A stretch of DNA of 64,000 nt from Telmatactis stephensoni (lineage: Eukaryota; Cnidaria; Anthozoa; Actiniaria; Isophelliidae). Within the stretch, counting starts at the first letter, position 1; the number at the start of each line of letters is the position of its first letter. A model generated the notes under the pieces. That model was not told the DNA's origin. It saw only the letters and a list, made by a program, of their open reading frames with translations, and ran no database searches. Where the stretch lies: assembly GCA_029948255.1 (NCBI GenBank), contig JALIZF010001872.1:1-64000 (forward strand), written 5' to 3'. Shown here in pieces: positions 25,181-37,585 of this stretch. The position numbers and the translations under genes were made by a program.

Positions 25181-25286
25181 ATGAAGGCGAGTTGTCCTTG
25201 GTAGCCGAGATAACTCTTTTATTGTCTCTTCCTTTGGCACCTAAAACAAAAGAATTACCCAGCTACCAGGGACAACTCGTCTTCAT
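25181..25286. mobile_element. MITE, ATGAAGGCGAGTTGTCC termini, copy 1
   Basis: The left end ATGAAGGCGAGTTGTCCTTG and right end GGGACAACTCGTCTTCAT are inverted repeats. Further inward GATAACTCTTTT pairs with AAAAGAATTACCC. The core is only about 25 bp. The same ends occur at 42329-42555 around a different core. Confidence 0.85.
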
Positions 25287-25289
25287 ATA

Positions 25290-28200
25290 AACAATCCCTA
25301 AATCGATAACCATATAGCTATAGTTGGACAAAATTATTTAGCACAAAAGCAAATAACAAGGTAATTGGAAGCAACATGAAGCAAGTAGGCGTGAATATGC
25401 AAAAATTCGAACTAGTTTCATAAATACTATAAATCGATGAGTAAGTTTGGACTACCTGTGGTTCAAGATCAATTTTAAGGCGATGACGTCGTTGTGGCTT
25501 GACTGGTGACTAGTCTGAATCTGTAACTTTAACTTTGTCGTGGATGACCCTTCCCGTCCACAGGGTCAGTTTTTTAATAAGTCCACGGGTAGCTCATTTG
25601 ATTGGTCATTTTTTATAGTAATCAGGATAATCTTATTGGGGAAATCTGGCTACATCAGTATCTCACTATACCCTGGCCAAAGACTGCGAGCAGAAATGTG
25701 AGCGAGTTGGGGAGGGCCAAAATGGAAGGGAAATTACTTTTCCTCTCCCTTCTCCCCTTCCCAACGTACTCACCCCCAGTTCAGCTTGTCCACGCAATGC
25801 AAAGGCATACACAACATGTACACATAGTATAGAAAGCGAAGTGAAATGCGATGGTGGATACTGAACGCGAAAGTGGATCGAGACGCTTCTTTCTTTCTTT
25901 TTTTTTTTTAGGGGGAGGGGGTCGGGGGAGAGTTTGTTCAGGAGCACATATAAATGCATGTATTTTTAAAATGATTATTTTAGAATAATTAGATAATTGT
26001 TAACAAAACGTTACGCGATGCATTGAAAGCTCTGGCAGCCCTTTTTCTCAAGATTGCGCGCATCTTGACATCGACATCAAAAGTACCTCTGAATACAATT
26101 TTCATACTTCCGAATGGACTACAAATTTAGAATAAAGCACAATCTTTCAACAAAATCTTTCAACAAAAACGACAAGAATTGCTGTTTAAATCGTTTTAGT
26201 TGTAAGAATTTTCTAAACTTAATCTCAAAGTTGAAAAAAAAAGAATTTCTATGTCGGCCAACGGCCCGCCAATTAACCTGCGCGCGCAACCTTCAGAAAT
26301 TGGTCTATTTTATCATTGCTCTTAGTAGGACCCAGTAATATCCCAAGTGTCTTTGCGCGTTTGTTTTCAAGATGGCCGCCGGTCCTGAAAGTCAGTGCCT
26401 GAGTCCCCTCCACAAAGGCATATTAAGCTTCCCGTCTTTACCCCGCCGAGTCGACAAAATTTCCAAAGCGATCAAGACCTAAGGCTGAAAGACAGCCTCG
26501 GCCGAATCTTTTGAAAAAGCTCCAGCGTATATATATTGCGTGGTATGGGCGAAGTCTCTAAATATCCTTAGGATCTAAATTCCTTATAATCAAAAAGGAA
26601 TAAGGCAAAAACTGATCGCGACCAGATAAAAGTTTTCCGAAATGGTCCTTCGTGTTCGCATGTTACTATGGTTTTCCGCCAGCTCCGCCCAGGAGATGTA
26701 AACATCTCTTAAGGCTGGACCGAGGCCAACATTAAAGCCTTATAAGCTTTAGCTTTGCTGTCGGTAAATCTGTAGGCGTTAAGTTCTTTATGAAAGCAGA
26801 TCTACTCACTCACTTTTAATGGTATTCGTGAACACCCAATGTGTCGTAGGCTCTATCAAAAACTTGAGCAAACAGACTAGATTAATCCTTTTAGTACCAT
26901 TGCCGTAAACATGCTTTAAAAAAGATATGTATAGACATAATCTCACAGAGGCAAACCGATGTGCCTCGAGGAAAATCCATCGTGTCATCCGTGAACCAAA
27001 GTAGTGTCGTTCATTGCGCTTCAACCTTTTGAAGAAACAAATGGCGCTATCTTTGGTTTGTTTTAGCTTTTGTCGAGAAATTTCTCGTTAGAACATAAAA
27101 CGAAGTAAAGAATACCTATACTGAAAGATAATTTTATTGCTTTGTTCCGCGGGTCCATTTGTTGTGCTTGTGCGGTAACGTACATATTTTTTACATTTTG
27201 ATGAGTGAAGACAAGACAAATGAAATATAAATCAATTACTTGAAGCGTTTTTTCCGGATTTATTCCACCGCTGGCGTAAGTGATTGAGTTCCTGATGGAA
27301 AAAGTTGACAGATATATTCTTTTACTAATTATTTATTTGTTTTCTCAATGTTCAATATAGGTCGATCTGTTAGGTAAATAAAGCATACATAATAAATGAA
27401 TAACAAATGAATTACATATACTTCAACACAGCTGAACACTCTTGAATTAGTAGTGGATCAAATCTAGCAATGTAAACCGTATTCAGGTTTCAAGCACCAG
27501 GAAATATAATAATACAAAAAAACGCTGGAAAATATTGCATTGCATGGCAGAATACAGCAAGTCCGATCCAAATTTGAGAATCAGGTATTTGTCAACTTTT
27601 ATTGGAAAAAAATACTAGCAAAGACTTCAGAATCTGTTTTCTGATCGTGCATGATAGATTTACGATCAGATTAAAGTTATGCCAAAAAAATATCAAAGCA
27701 TTTTTAGCTGAGTCACTGGCCAAAAACCTTAAAAAAACTGCTTTTAAGCTTTTGTAATGAAGGGATTATTATTTGAACTAGGTAGATTCGGTCTCACAGC
27801 AACGATTAATTATTTGTGTAAACGCTGTTTTATTTCAATCAATCTTGAATTAGTATTAATTGCCTCAGGCTTAAGATACTTATAAAGTGTTTATCCGCGC
27901 GGTCATAATTTAGTAGATCCTCAACACTCAACAGCGGCGCAGAAAAGTGTTGCAGCCACTCATTATCATGGGCCCGTCTTCAGCGCTTATCTTCTAAATC
28001 AGGTACCTTTGAAAAATATACAGTTCAATAGCTAGTGCTCAATTGCTGATGTCGTCAAGGAAATCATATCTCTGTTAGTTTGATCAGTCATTTATTTATT
28101 CCTTTTTTGGTTAGCTCTCTCTGCTTTTTACGACTCGAAAGACTAAGCAAAATAAATTCCTGTAGTTTTAGAAATGTTTCCTCTGAATAATGTAATAGTG

Positions 28201-29140
28201 AAAAAAATTCGGCCTTTGAAAAACAAAAGTGCGTAATTCATGTTTCAAATTTACTGAAATAAAAAATCTATTTTATTTTAATTTTTTAGATAATTATTCT
28301 TTCTTTCTTTCTTTCACAAATGAATCGATTAGAATTATTTTTTATGTCATCATGATGATGTATCGTGTTTTATAGCCCCATTGACGCAGAAATAAATTGC
28401 TTATTTTTGTAAACAAATTTTGTCGATCTGTTTGTCGTGACCGGCTTTTCACGGCCGTACTGCAATAAAATTCTTATCGTCTTATCAAACCCTTAGGCAG
28501 TACAACGCATCGTATGCACATGCTAAAATAGCGCTCGTAATTCCTTACACAGGGTAAAAAATTAAAATTAATTTTCACTCTAAACTTTGTGGATAAAGAG
28601 AAGCTTTTTATATTTTCAACACATTTTGCTACTTTGTGCTTGGAAGTAAGTTTAAAGTGGGTAGAAATCCGGCTGTTCGCTTGTGCCATTCACCAATTCA
28701 ATTAGCAGAACGGATGACAAAAAGATCATTTCTATAATCTCCAAATAAATCTCACCTCTTTTTGTATAGTAATTAAAATTTTAGCTGAAATGTTATGTGT
28801 AGATGTCGCATGCTTGGGAGGAGTGTTTTGTTGACGTTGAGTGGGGAGAAGAAAGCTCTACCGTTTATAGTGGGCGGGTTGTTGTTTGTCGATAGCGCTA
28901 ATAATTTCCAACTCAACATTTCAAGGTCTGTCTCTGTGCTTTTTGAAATTTCCGCGCCTACCCCCCACCGTCTCCAAAACCACGCAGAGTTGTTCTTTGA
29001 AAAAACTGAAATCATTTAAGAGCATTTTTTAAAGTTGTGCTTTCTGTGAAAACATTATCTTCGCCGCCAAGACGACGTTCAAAAACGATTGTTCCTGCAT
29101 TGTTTCTAGGCGTAACTGAGAATGCACAAGCGTGAGTAAA
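25290..29140. other. No convincing gene
   Basis: No exon could be supported. At 26372-26482 a 36-codon frame starts in AAGATGGCCGCC, an initiator/YY1-like context, and ends in TAA. It has no homology signal and may be a promoter fragment or a first exon. Other frames (25602-25959, 26806-27024, 28474-29224) lack domains. Confidence 0.4.
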
Positions 29141-29147
29141 CACTGGA

Positions 29148-29412
29148 GCCCCATTAAAACGACACCAAAAAACGGCAAGGCCAGGATGGTTTTCGGCAAG
29201 GATGAATTTAATTTTTGATCGCAAAATGATTAAAATTTTATTTTAAACGGCACTGTATGATTTGTCATTGCCTATAAAGATAATACTAGCCAGAACAGTG
29301 CCATTTAAATATAGAATTCTATCACTTTCCGTAAAAAAAGCAAATTCATCCTTGCCAAATGTCATCCTTGCCATGCCATTTTTTGGTGTAGTGTAAGTGG
29401 GACTCTAGTTTG
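29148..29412. mobile_element. Foldback element with GGCAAGGATGAATTT arms
   Basis: CACCAAAAAACGGCAAGG and GGCAAGGATGAATTT at the left pair imperfectly with AAATTCATCCTTGCC and CCTTGCCATGCC..TTTTTTGGTG at the right. An inner pair, ACGGCACTGT and ACAGTGCC, lies near the centre. Non-coding. Confidence 0.65.
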
Positions 29413-29419
29413 GCCCGTT

Positions 29420-30480
29420 TCATGCGAGTCCACAGCCTAATAATGCTAAAAACTCCATCTATTTCCGAGATTTTTAAGATCCGCTGCTCTTCACTGAGTG
29501 GGCTATGACGTCATCTATTAAGTCGATACAGACGAAAGCGTGCTCGGAAACAATCGACTAAGCCCTGAGGCAGACGTGCAGTTTGGACTATATTATCCAT
29601 AAAAGGCCTTGAATCTGAACTCTTTTTTCGACAAATATAAGTTCTTGTACCCTGGGTGCCAGGGCATGGCACGCATTGCGTTTGTTTTTGTAAATGACAA
29701 CGCGCATGCGCCATTGTCAAATCACGGATTGATTTCTAAATAACCATTTCATCATTCAGTTCTTTTATAAAGACGTTGTTCGAAATCATAAAAAGTAATT
29801 TTTTATCATTGGAAGTCTTTGTGACGTCGTTTTGGTCTAGTTTTTTTCAAAAAAATGTCATTAAATTGTTGATGAAGCTGATGTGTTAATCTTTCTAGGT
29901 TTTATCTTTTAAGCTAAAAGCGCAAAAGCTCAAAACGTGTCTCAAATTAGAATTGCAACCAATTTTTTACTCTGTTTGTATTTTAGTTATTTCAATTAGC
30001 GCCATTCACAATGAAAGTGGCCAATGTCTTGGCGTCGAAAAACCGTTCGGAAAATATTGAGTCCGTATTGAGTTTCAATTAATCGAAGTTTCGTGCTGCG
30101 ACCTTAATTATCGCGCCTCGTGGACTATTTTGCCATGTGTGTCTATTTTCGACTTTAATCACGAGAAAAAAAATCCTACTGCACAAACAACAGATCTCGC
30201 CAATTTCAATAAAAATACAATCCATTTCTAGGCATAAATATATCAAATATCTATCTTTCGTGTTGATTGTTTTTGAACTACGTACTAGGGTCGTGATACG
30301 AAGCACTATGATACCCACTAACACTTATTTATTTTTAGCAACACTAATAAATGCATCACGACAACTTGATGAAAATATCTTAAAATAGAAACAACTTTTG
30401 TTATATGACGTCATAAGGTTTGAAAAATTTACTGAAAGCTTCTTACTAGGCATCTTATCAGTACTACTATTCGATTTTTT
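29420..30480. other. No gene recognised
   Basis: AT-rich. Overlapping opposite-strand short frames at 30079-30388 show no domain features. Confidence 0.45.
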
Positions 30481-30484
30481 TGGC

Positions 30485-30550
30485 GTTTGTTTGTTTGTTT
30501 GTTTGTTTGTTTGTTTGTTGGCTTGTTTGTTTGTTGTTTGTTTGTTGTTC
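30485..30550. repeat. (TTTG)n tract
   Basis: Interrupted TTTG/GTTT repeats of about 65 bp, flanked by TTCG-type tetranucleotides up to about 30620. Confidence 0.9.
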
Positions 30551-30773
30551 GTTGATTTTTTCGTTCTTTCGTTCATTTGTTGTATGGTGCTTGCGTATAC
30601 GCGTTCGTTCGTTAGTTCGTTGTTAGTGCGTTAACATTCGTTCTCACAGTAATCCGCAAGAATTAAAGAAATGATTTTCAAAAGGATGCAAAAACGAACA
30701 GTTGATTAATTGATTACGTAGGACATTGAGAAGGACATCCATCTCTGTCAGATTTCAAGCCAAGTTAGAATTC

Positions 30774-31286
30774 TTCTCTGTTATTAGCTCTTTAGACCCC
30801 GTCCACACGTATGCGTTTACGTTTGTAAACGCATACGTGTGGACGGGGTCTAAAGAGCTAAAAACAGAGAACGTTTGTAAACGCATACATATGTTTGTAA
30901 ACGCATACTTTTTTATACGTTTAGGCCTTCCGTCCACACGTAAACGCCTGAAACGCTCATCGTAAACGCATATTTTCGAATACGCTCTCCAAAGTGGATA
31001 AATTCGTAAACGACATGAAAGCGTTTTCGTGTGGACACCCGTAAACGCATACTTTCGAAAACGCTGACGTCACAATATAATTCAATACCTGCTTAGTCAA
31101 GCGTTTAACATTGTTTTCGAGTTGAAGCGTTTACGTGTGGACGAGTCTAACCGCATAGAAATGTATACGTTTACTAGCATCAAGTTGTTCGTGTGATGCC
31201 GCTGTAAACGGCCATCGTTTTCGTGTGGATGCAAATACTTTTATGCGTTTACAAACGTAAACGCATACGTGTGGACGTGGCCTAAG
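30774..31286. mobile_element. Compound foldback, CGTCCACACGTATGCGTTTAC family
   Basis: A perfect 36-bp inverted repeat (30785-30820 and 30825-30860, 4-bp loop) is followed by about 420 bp rich in GTAAACGCAT, GTGTGGAC and AAACGCT in both orientations. The right end, GTAAACGCATACGTGTGGACG..CCTAAG at about 31257-31286, mirrors the left terminus. This looks like one full element with a partial copy inserted at, or rearranged onto, its left end. Confidence 0.75.
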
Positions 31287-31289
31287 GCG

Positions 31290-32540
31290 GATACCTCTAG
31301 GCGAACAGAAAGCGCTGGTCCGACTTATTGAGGCAGCTCACTATACACAAATCACTCTACCTAACAATGACATCATTTTGAATGTGTATCATGTACATAT
31401 GACGTCAACTGTCTATCTAATCCACTACATATCTAGACACCCTTAAACTAATCACCATGGATCAGTTACAGAACACCGAGTTTCCGCGGTGTACGACCAG
31501 GCTTGACGACGTTGTGTCACCTCTTAAAAATTTCCTATTTCACAATAGAAAGAGAAAACGTGCCGATATTTAAGTTTCCAGTTGAGAGGTTTTGAAGATA
31601 GCGTGTTGTCTTGACGGCGTCCATATCTTAAGGTCTTTTCTAAAATGGGCCGTTGGCTGTTTTATAGTGTGTGTCGACTTGTTGACGCCTAATGTACAGC
31701 TCATTGGCGCGTTATCATATTTAGGAAAACGGTTCCGTTGTCAGTTAGCTATAATATGACCTTAACAAGCTAATGTTGCCTTCTTTGCTTTTTGTTGTAC
31801 CCAATTACAGCTGAGTTTTTCGAATTTTTTACTTCTATTATTTACAAAAAATCAAACAACAAAAGCTGACCAACGTATGTTTTTGTGTTTCTTGGAATCG
31901 TGCGAGAGATCAGAAAACGTATTGAAAATGCTAAAAATACAATCGAAAATAAAGAACTTCATATTTGAATCACGTGACCTGGTAGCTCAAATTTTCTCTG
32001 CGAAAAAGGTATCCGCATCCGTTTGTCGACTTTGTTTCAGATAGGCGGGCATAAATCTGAATCTGTCGTTTTCGGCAATTAATAATGATTGTGATATCTA
32101 CTTCAACTTCCTGTGTTTTCCTCTATGTCTGTATTCCGTGTAGCCCGCCTCTAATATCACACGCTTTGCAACGGTCAGTATGATTTTTGTTATTTATGGA
32201 GTTAATTTTTTCTTTTGCTCTATAGCTATGTCTTTTAAAAAAACCCGATTTTAAAGCCCTTTATAAGGAAATGTTGGTATAGTCCTGAGGTTTAACCCCC
32301 GTTAAGGAAGCTTTGCGGTTATATGGAAATGTGTATTCATTGATTGTCTAGCAGCTCTAGCAGTTTCACCAGACAAGTGAGTGAAATGTTCCCCTTTAGT
32401 CATATTTTTGGTATTTATAGTTGTTCTAAAAATGTCCGAAAAACTTGCTCTGGAAAAAAAAATATATATATATATACTAAATTTTTCTTAATAACGGAGA
32501 TTATTCAAACATCTATTGAAGACCCATGGAATTTTCGTTT
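31290..32540. other. No gene recognised
   Basis: Nothing coding or repetitive is recognised apart from a short TA repeat near 32462-32476. Confidence 0.45.
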
Positions 32541-32554
32541 ATTCATTCCTATAT

Positions 32555-32805
32555 TTCTGTCTGTCTGTCTGTCTGTTTATCTTTCTCTCTCTCTCTCTCA
32601 TTCTTTTTTTCTTTCATTTTTTCATTCTTTCTTTCTTTTATTCATTCATCCATTCATTCATTCATTCTTTCATTCATTCTTTTTTGCTTGCTTGCTTTCT
32701 TTCCTTCCTCCTTTCTTGCTCTCTTTCTTTCTTTCTTTCTCTTTTATTTTCTTTCTTTCTTTCCTTTCTTCTTTCTTACTTTCTTCTTTCTTTCTACCTA
32801 CGAAT
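32555..32805. repeat. Pyrimidine-rich compound microsatellite
   Basis: Mixed TCTG, TCTC, TTTC, ATTC and CTTT tetranucleotide units occupy about 250 bp. Open frames in three registers over this region exist because tetranucleotide repeats avoid stops. Confidence 0.9.
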
Positions 32806-33599
32806 ATTATCGTCAAACCAAATTTAAGTCCATCTGTAACCTGCTCAACCCCAAAAGGTTTTGTGGCGACAGTCAAAAGAGAGTTATCTTATCTAAAACA
32901 TTTCTACATTATCACCAATGTCTAACACTTCCTAACTGCGGTGTATACTAATACTAAGATAAACGATTTACAAGTGGTTTTAAGAAAACCTGATTTCCCT
33001 GACAGTTCATTTGCTGTGAGATAAGTGCGTGTCTCTGGTGTGGTATCTATTATCGTATATAAGTGAGGACAATTAATCACTTGTAGCACAAGTTATGGCA
33101 GCTGGAAGCGTCTGAGAGAGCACCAGTATGAATGTTTCCTCATATAAGAAGCAATTCCCCTTGAAATGGGAATAATATATATCGAGTTAAAAAGAATTCG
33201 TAAGTATAAAATTGGGAGAAAAGTCGATTATTTTTTTATGATTGAATTTGATCCAATCGTAAAAGACACGAATTTCACTTAGCTATATTTACCTTGGCGC
33301 TTCAGCTCGTTTCGCGGAGGAAATGGTATTTGAAATGAGCGTGTTATACTTTTTAGGTTTTTTCTTCTTTTAAAAAATATTGATTTGTTTGTTTAAAAGC
33401 AGCAGAAGAAGGATGGGATATAATCGGATTAATACACCTAACTTAATAACTAGGTTAACCATTTAAACGTAGCAAATAGTTAATTATAGTACTTAAATTA
33501 GAAAAGTTGCGCTAAATCCAACTGAATTTATCATGGTAGCAAGTTAGCAAGGTCATGGAATCTAGAAAGTACGGATAGTGGTTAGCCCTTCATTGCATG

Positions 33600-33768
33600 T
33601 TTCGTTCGTTTGTTCGGCGTTCATTCGTTCGTTCTTTCGTTTGTTCGTTTGTTCATCCATCCATCCATTCATCCGTCCGTCCGTCCGTCCGTCCGTCCGT
33701 CCGTCCGTCCGTCCGTCCATCAATCCATCCATCCATTTATTCATTTATTCATTTGTTCATTCGTGCGC
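33600..33768. repeat. Compound tetranucleotide microsatellite with (GTCC)n core
   Basis: TTCG-type units lead into CCAT, then about 12 uninterrupted CCGT/GTCC units (33672-33719), then CCAT and ATTC units. Confidence 0.95.
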
Positions 33769-34024
33769 TATATCGCTAATTTACTAAATTGATACGGTAC
33801 GTTATCTACCTTTCAGAACCACTAAATGCACGAAATCTTATTTAGTTCTCCAGGAGTTATGGGCTCCTGGTTTTCCAAGTGTTTTTTATAATTTGTAAAT
33901 AATCTGTAAACTATGAATAGATATGTACATACAGTTCGTAATCAAACCTTTCGACAATCAGTCATATATGACACACTGAAGATACTTTTTTTCAGTTCGG
34001 CCAAATATGCAAGAATATGGAATC

Positions 34025-34458
34025 AATAGGCCATATATATGCACTAACAGGTCACGTGACCCCGTCTCCCCTAAATCAAGCGGTACCGTCAAAAAGAACT
34101 CCAAAAAATGAATGAATGACCTTGGTATTAGTAAAAGCGCAAAGTTTCAGTTTATAAGATGAATAAGAGAAAAAATGACAGTAAATTTAAGACTAGATAT
34201 TTTCTTCAGATTCGTTCGGAAAAATGGGTCGGATGGCACGAGTTTGCCATCATATCCAACGCGTTTTTCCTAACGAATTTTAAGAAAATATCCCATCTTA
34301 AATTTACTGTTATTTCTCCTGTATTACATCTTATGAGCTAAAACTTTGCACTTTTACTAATATTGAAGTGCTCTTTTTATTTCTTGCGTTTATTTTGATG
34401 GTGCCGCTTGATTTAGGGGAGATAGGGTCACGTAACCTGTTAGTGCATATGGCCTATT
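34025..34458. mobile_element. Large foldback MITE, AATAGGCCATATATATGCACTAAC ends
   Basis: The left arm contains GGCCATATATATGCACTAAC, a CACGTG palindrome (GGTCACGTGACC at 34050-34061) and TCCCCTAAATCAAGCGG. The right arm contains CCGCTTGATTTAGGGGAGA, GTCACGTAACC and GTTAGTGCATATGGCC. Inner sequence also folds (GACAGTAAATTTAAG with CTTAAATTTACTGT). The element of about 430 bp is one nested palindrome centred near 34240. Confidence 0.85.
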
Positions 34459-34533
34459 CAGTGAAACTTGAATAGAGCAGAAACAAATTTAAGCCAAGTT
34501 ACTAAATCCAATTTCTTATTGATAACACTGACT

Positions 34534-34714
34534 CTAAGAACTGCTTTTCACCACGACGCTAGCATCAAGTGCAAGCAGAAGTGCAAGCACAAAGGTCATG
34601 AACAGTTTCCTTTGTTTTGTGTTTGCGCTTTGAAAATTACTCAAATTGATATTTGCACTTTACAAGTGAATAAATTACTATTTATTGTTATTATTACTAG
34701 TGAAAAACAGGCTT
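34534..34714. mobile_element. Decayed copy of the AAGCCTGGTTTTCAC MITE family
   Basis: CTTTTCACCACGACGCTAGC, then GTGCAAGCACAAAGGTCA, at the left and CTAGTGAAAAACAGGCTTAA at the right correspond to the ends and arms of the better preserved element at 37586-37770. Confidence 0.6.
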
Positions 34715-35101
34715 AAAAGCTCTTTTCTAATTAGAATAGACGCATTTACTTACTTTATGCTTGATTTAGGTAACAAAGACAAAGAAGTGACGGAGGAAAA
34801 GTAAAAATATGTTCCATTGTGATACTCATTAGTCCTGAGGTTGAAAGGTACCCATGCTCTCAGCGATATGTGCTTGACTATTTGTACAAAGTCGAATAGA
34901 GGTTGCTCAGCATATGTTCTTAGACAATGGCTCTCAGGACTGCAGTAACTTATGCCAGGAAGATTCAATAAAAAGGTAATGCATAGTTAATTTTAATATA
35001 TGTCTTCTACTTTGGCCTTAGTCAGTCGCCATTTTGTTGTCCAGAAGAAAAAACGAGGCACGTAAAACTAAGCACCATTTCCATCGGCTGATTTTGCCAA
35101 G

Positions 35102-35314
35102 TAAATACAGTATTTAACAAGAAAAACTAACGCGATTAGTTGGACGTTTCGATGACCTCCTGTCATCATTATCAACAACAATTTATTGACAATTTATTGA
35201 TCTGTCAATAAATTGTTGTTGATAATGATGACAGGAGGTCATCGAAACGTCCAACTAATCGCGTTAGTTTTTCTTGTTAAATGTCTATCAAGATCCTTAC
35301 TAAATACAGTATTT
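35102..35314. repeat. Perfect 80-bp-arm hairpin flanked by 14-bp direct repeats
   Basis: 35112-35191 and 35203-35282 are exact reverse complements (80 nt each) around an 11-nt spacer. The arms include GAAAAACTAACGCGATTAG and ACGTTTCGATGACCTCC. TAAATACAGTATTT occurs at 35102-35115 and again at 35301-35314, like a target-site duplication or a duplicated boundary. No coding capacity. Perfect arms imply recent formation or gene conversion. Confidence 0.9.
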
Positions 35315-35319
35315 TCAAC

Positions 35320-37080
35320 TAATTAAATATTGTTAAATAGGCATCTTACATTATTTGTGGATGATTATTTCGAATTGTTTTCAAGGATATCAGCTTTAGT
35401 TTTCGAGGGCAAACAACAACGATCAAGAAAGGATTGGCTGGCTAGGATTCTTTAATTAAAGAGGAACTTAGAGCGGAAATAGCCGCGCGCTATTAAGTCT
35501 CCTTCTACTTTGAACCCGCTTTATCATACTTGTTTGTCTACCTTTTTTCTTCGAATTTGTTAAATCATTTTTTCTTTATTAAAATGCTTATATAGTTGTG
35601 TACTGATCTAGATTTTTTAGCGATATAGCGTTTTGTCAGCTGTAATTGATCAGTTGATGTCTACTTTCAATTGATTTGCTATAGTCTTGACCCCCTCATT
35701 CGTTAGCCACAGTTAATCTAATTCACTTGTTACTCAGTATATTCTATTAGGATGCACCAAAAAAGATTATTTTCTATTTTTCTTTCATTATAAAAATGAA
35801 ATGAAATATTTGTGACGTGAAGATTATTCTAATGGCGACTGAGCCACAATTTTTTGGCGTAATTCCCGTATCCAACCAATCAGTTTTTGTTTACAACTTT
35901 AAAGGGCCGAGAAATTTAATCCTAAGAATAAATACTCGCTCCAATGACGTCACTCAGTGACGTCACAAATTATACTTAAACGTATTTTTCTGCGTTCTGC
36001 CTTTGGCCTTGTTTTTCTCTCCAATCAGGGTGTTTTTTTTTTACCTTTTTATGACAATCAATAAAGAACTGAAGAAAGGAATGATTGCGCTCAGATAGCG
36101 ATTTGTTATTCACTCAAGATCGTATCTTTCCTCTCAAAGAACCACAGATAAAGATTCCTCGACCGACAGGAAGGACACGATCTGATTACAAAGACATCAT
36201 CTCGTTTTTATATGAATTTTGCAGCTCCTATTGAGTGGCACGGAATAGGGAGTAGAAGGACGTGCTGGAAGACCGCAAACCCAAGACTGACCAGCCTAAC
36301 GCCCTTACAATCACCGTACATCGCACGGGATCAGGCTTAGATCTGATACGTCATCACTGTTGATGTAAATATCAAATATTGTCGAAGTTAATGACAACTA
36401 GAGTGTTGTTGGAAATCCGCGAAGCAAGAACAAATGTATTAGTTGATACCTGGTAAAATATCGTAGGAATCATACAGTATCATACAGTAAGTAGGAGCTT
36501 TGTAAAAATTTATTGGGAATGATTTGATTACGGGAAGGTTCAACCAAGGATTTTTGGTCTACATCGAAGTTGACAGAAATGTAGCGCGCGTTTACGTGTT
36601 TCTATCCCACCTCTGACACCATTTCCGTAAGATTTATTCTTTACACGACTTATTGTTTATCTTGCTTAAAAGTCTGAATTTCGGATTTCCCAGGATTAAA
36701 TAATTATAAAAGTGCTTTTAACTGATGGTTATTGATTGGAAACGTTTAGAGTTTCAGGATAATCGAGATTTATTTTAAGCTTGTGATCTATAGGCCAAGA
36801 TTGATACTAGATAATCCGAAATCAGGATCTAATAATATATAAAGTATACTACAGCTAAGATTATTCTATTAATTACCGATTCTAGCTGCTAGATCGTTAT
36901 TAATTGTCTTCTTGCTTTGTGTATTTTTCTATTTTCTTTTCTTTTCTTTTTTTTCCGCGTCAGATATTCTCCGTTTTTTTTGATCAGTGGTTTAGTATTA
37001 GTTAGTTGTCGATTTTTTTAAGTTCTGTTAGTCCCCCCTTCTTATTCTTATCTATCTTTGAGTTTCTCCTTGAAATTGAT
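35320..37080. other. No gene recognised
   Basis: No supported exon. It contains the paired CRE-like sites listed separately. Confidence 0.45.
35945..35966. promoter_or_regulatory. Two CRE-like TGACGTCAC sites
   Basis: TGACGTCAC occurs at 35945-35953 and 35958-35966, a 13-bp centre-to-centre spacing. TGACGTCA is the consensus for CREB/ATF-type bZIP factors (established knowledge). No gene start is visible nearby, so a regulatory role is only a possibility. Confidence 0.3.
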
Positions 37081-37081
37081 T

Positions 37082-37292
37082 ATTTTTACATTCATTCATC
37101 CATTCATTTATTCATTCATTCATTTATTCATCCATTCGTTCATTCATTCATTCGTTCGTTCGTTCATTCGTTCATTGATTCATTGATTCAGTCAGTCAGT
37201 CAGTCAGTCAGTCAGTCAGTCAGTCAGTCAGTCAGTCAGTCAGTCAGTCAGTCAGTCAGTCAGTCAGTCAGTCAGTCAGTCAGTCAGTCAGC
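37082..37292. repeat. ATTC tract followed by (CAGT)n
   Basis: Imperfect ATTC/TTCG units (37082-37188) run into about 25 uninterrupted CAGT units. The serine/glutamine-rich frame across it is an artefact. Confidence 0.97.
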
Positions 37293-37585
37293 AAGTTAGT
37301 CAGTTAATTAGTCGGCCATCCATTTGGCATTAATCCTGATTCAGTCGTGCATTCCATTTATGCGTTCTTTATTATTTCAGATTCTTTTTTCCACTCATGG
37401 CTTGTTCTTTTATTGTTCTTGTTTTATTCTAATTTAGTTTTTATTAAACACTAAGATTTACATTTCTTCACAAATTTCATACAGGCATTTATGTGTCATA
37501 ATAGACTGCGCTTTGCCCTGTTGTGACTCTCCAACTCTACACAAAAAAGCAATAGTATTCCTCTTGAAAAATCAGAAAAACAGTA

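Noticed and set aside
32344..32951. Overlapping frames of up to 193 codons rich in Phe/Leu/Ser
   Set aside because: Low-complexity pyrimidine tetranucleotide repeats give open frames in several registers at once.
35192..35262. Hammerhead ribozyme in the 35.1-35.3 kb hairpin
   Set aside because: GAAAC follows a small stem as in a hammerhead, but the required CUGAUGA core reads AATGATGA and stem I could not be placed.
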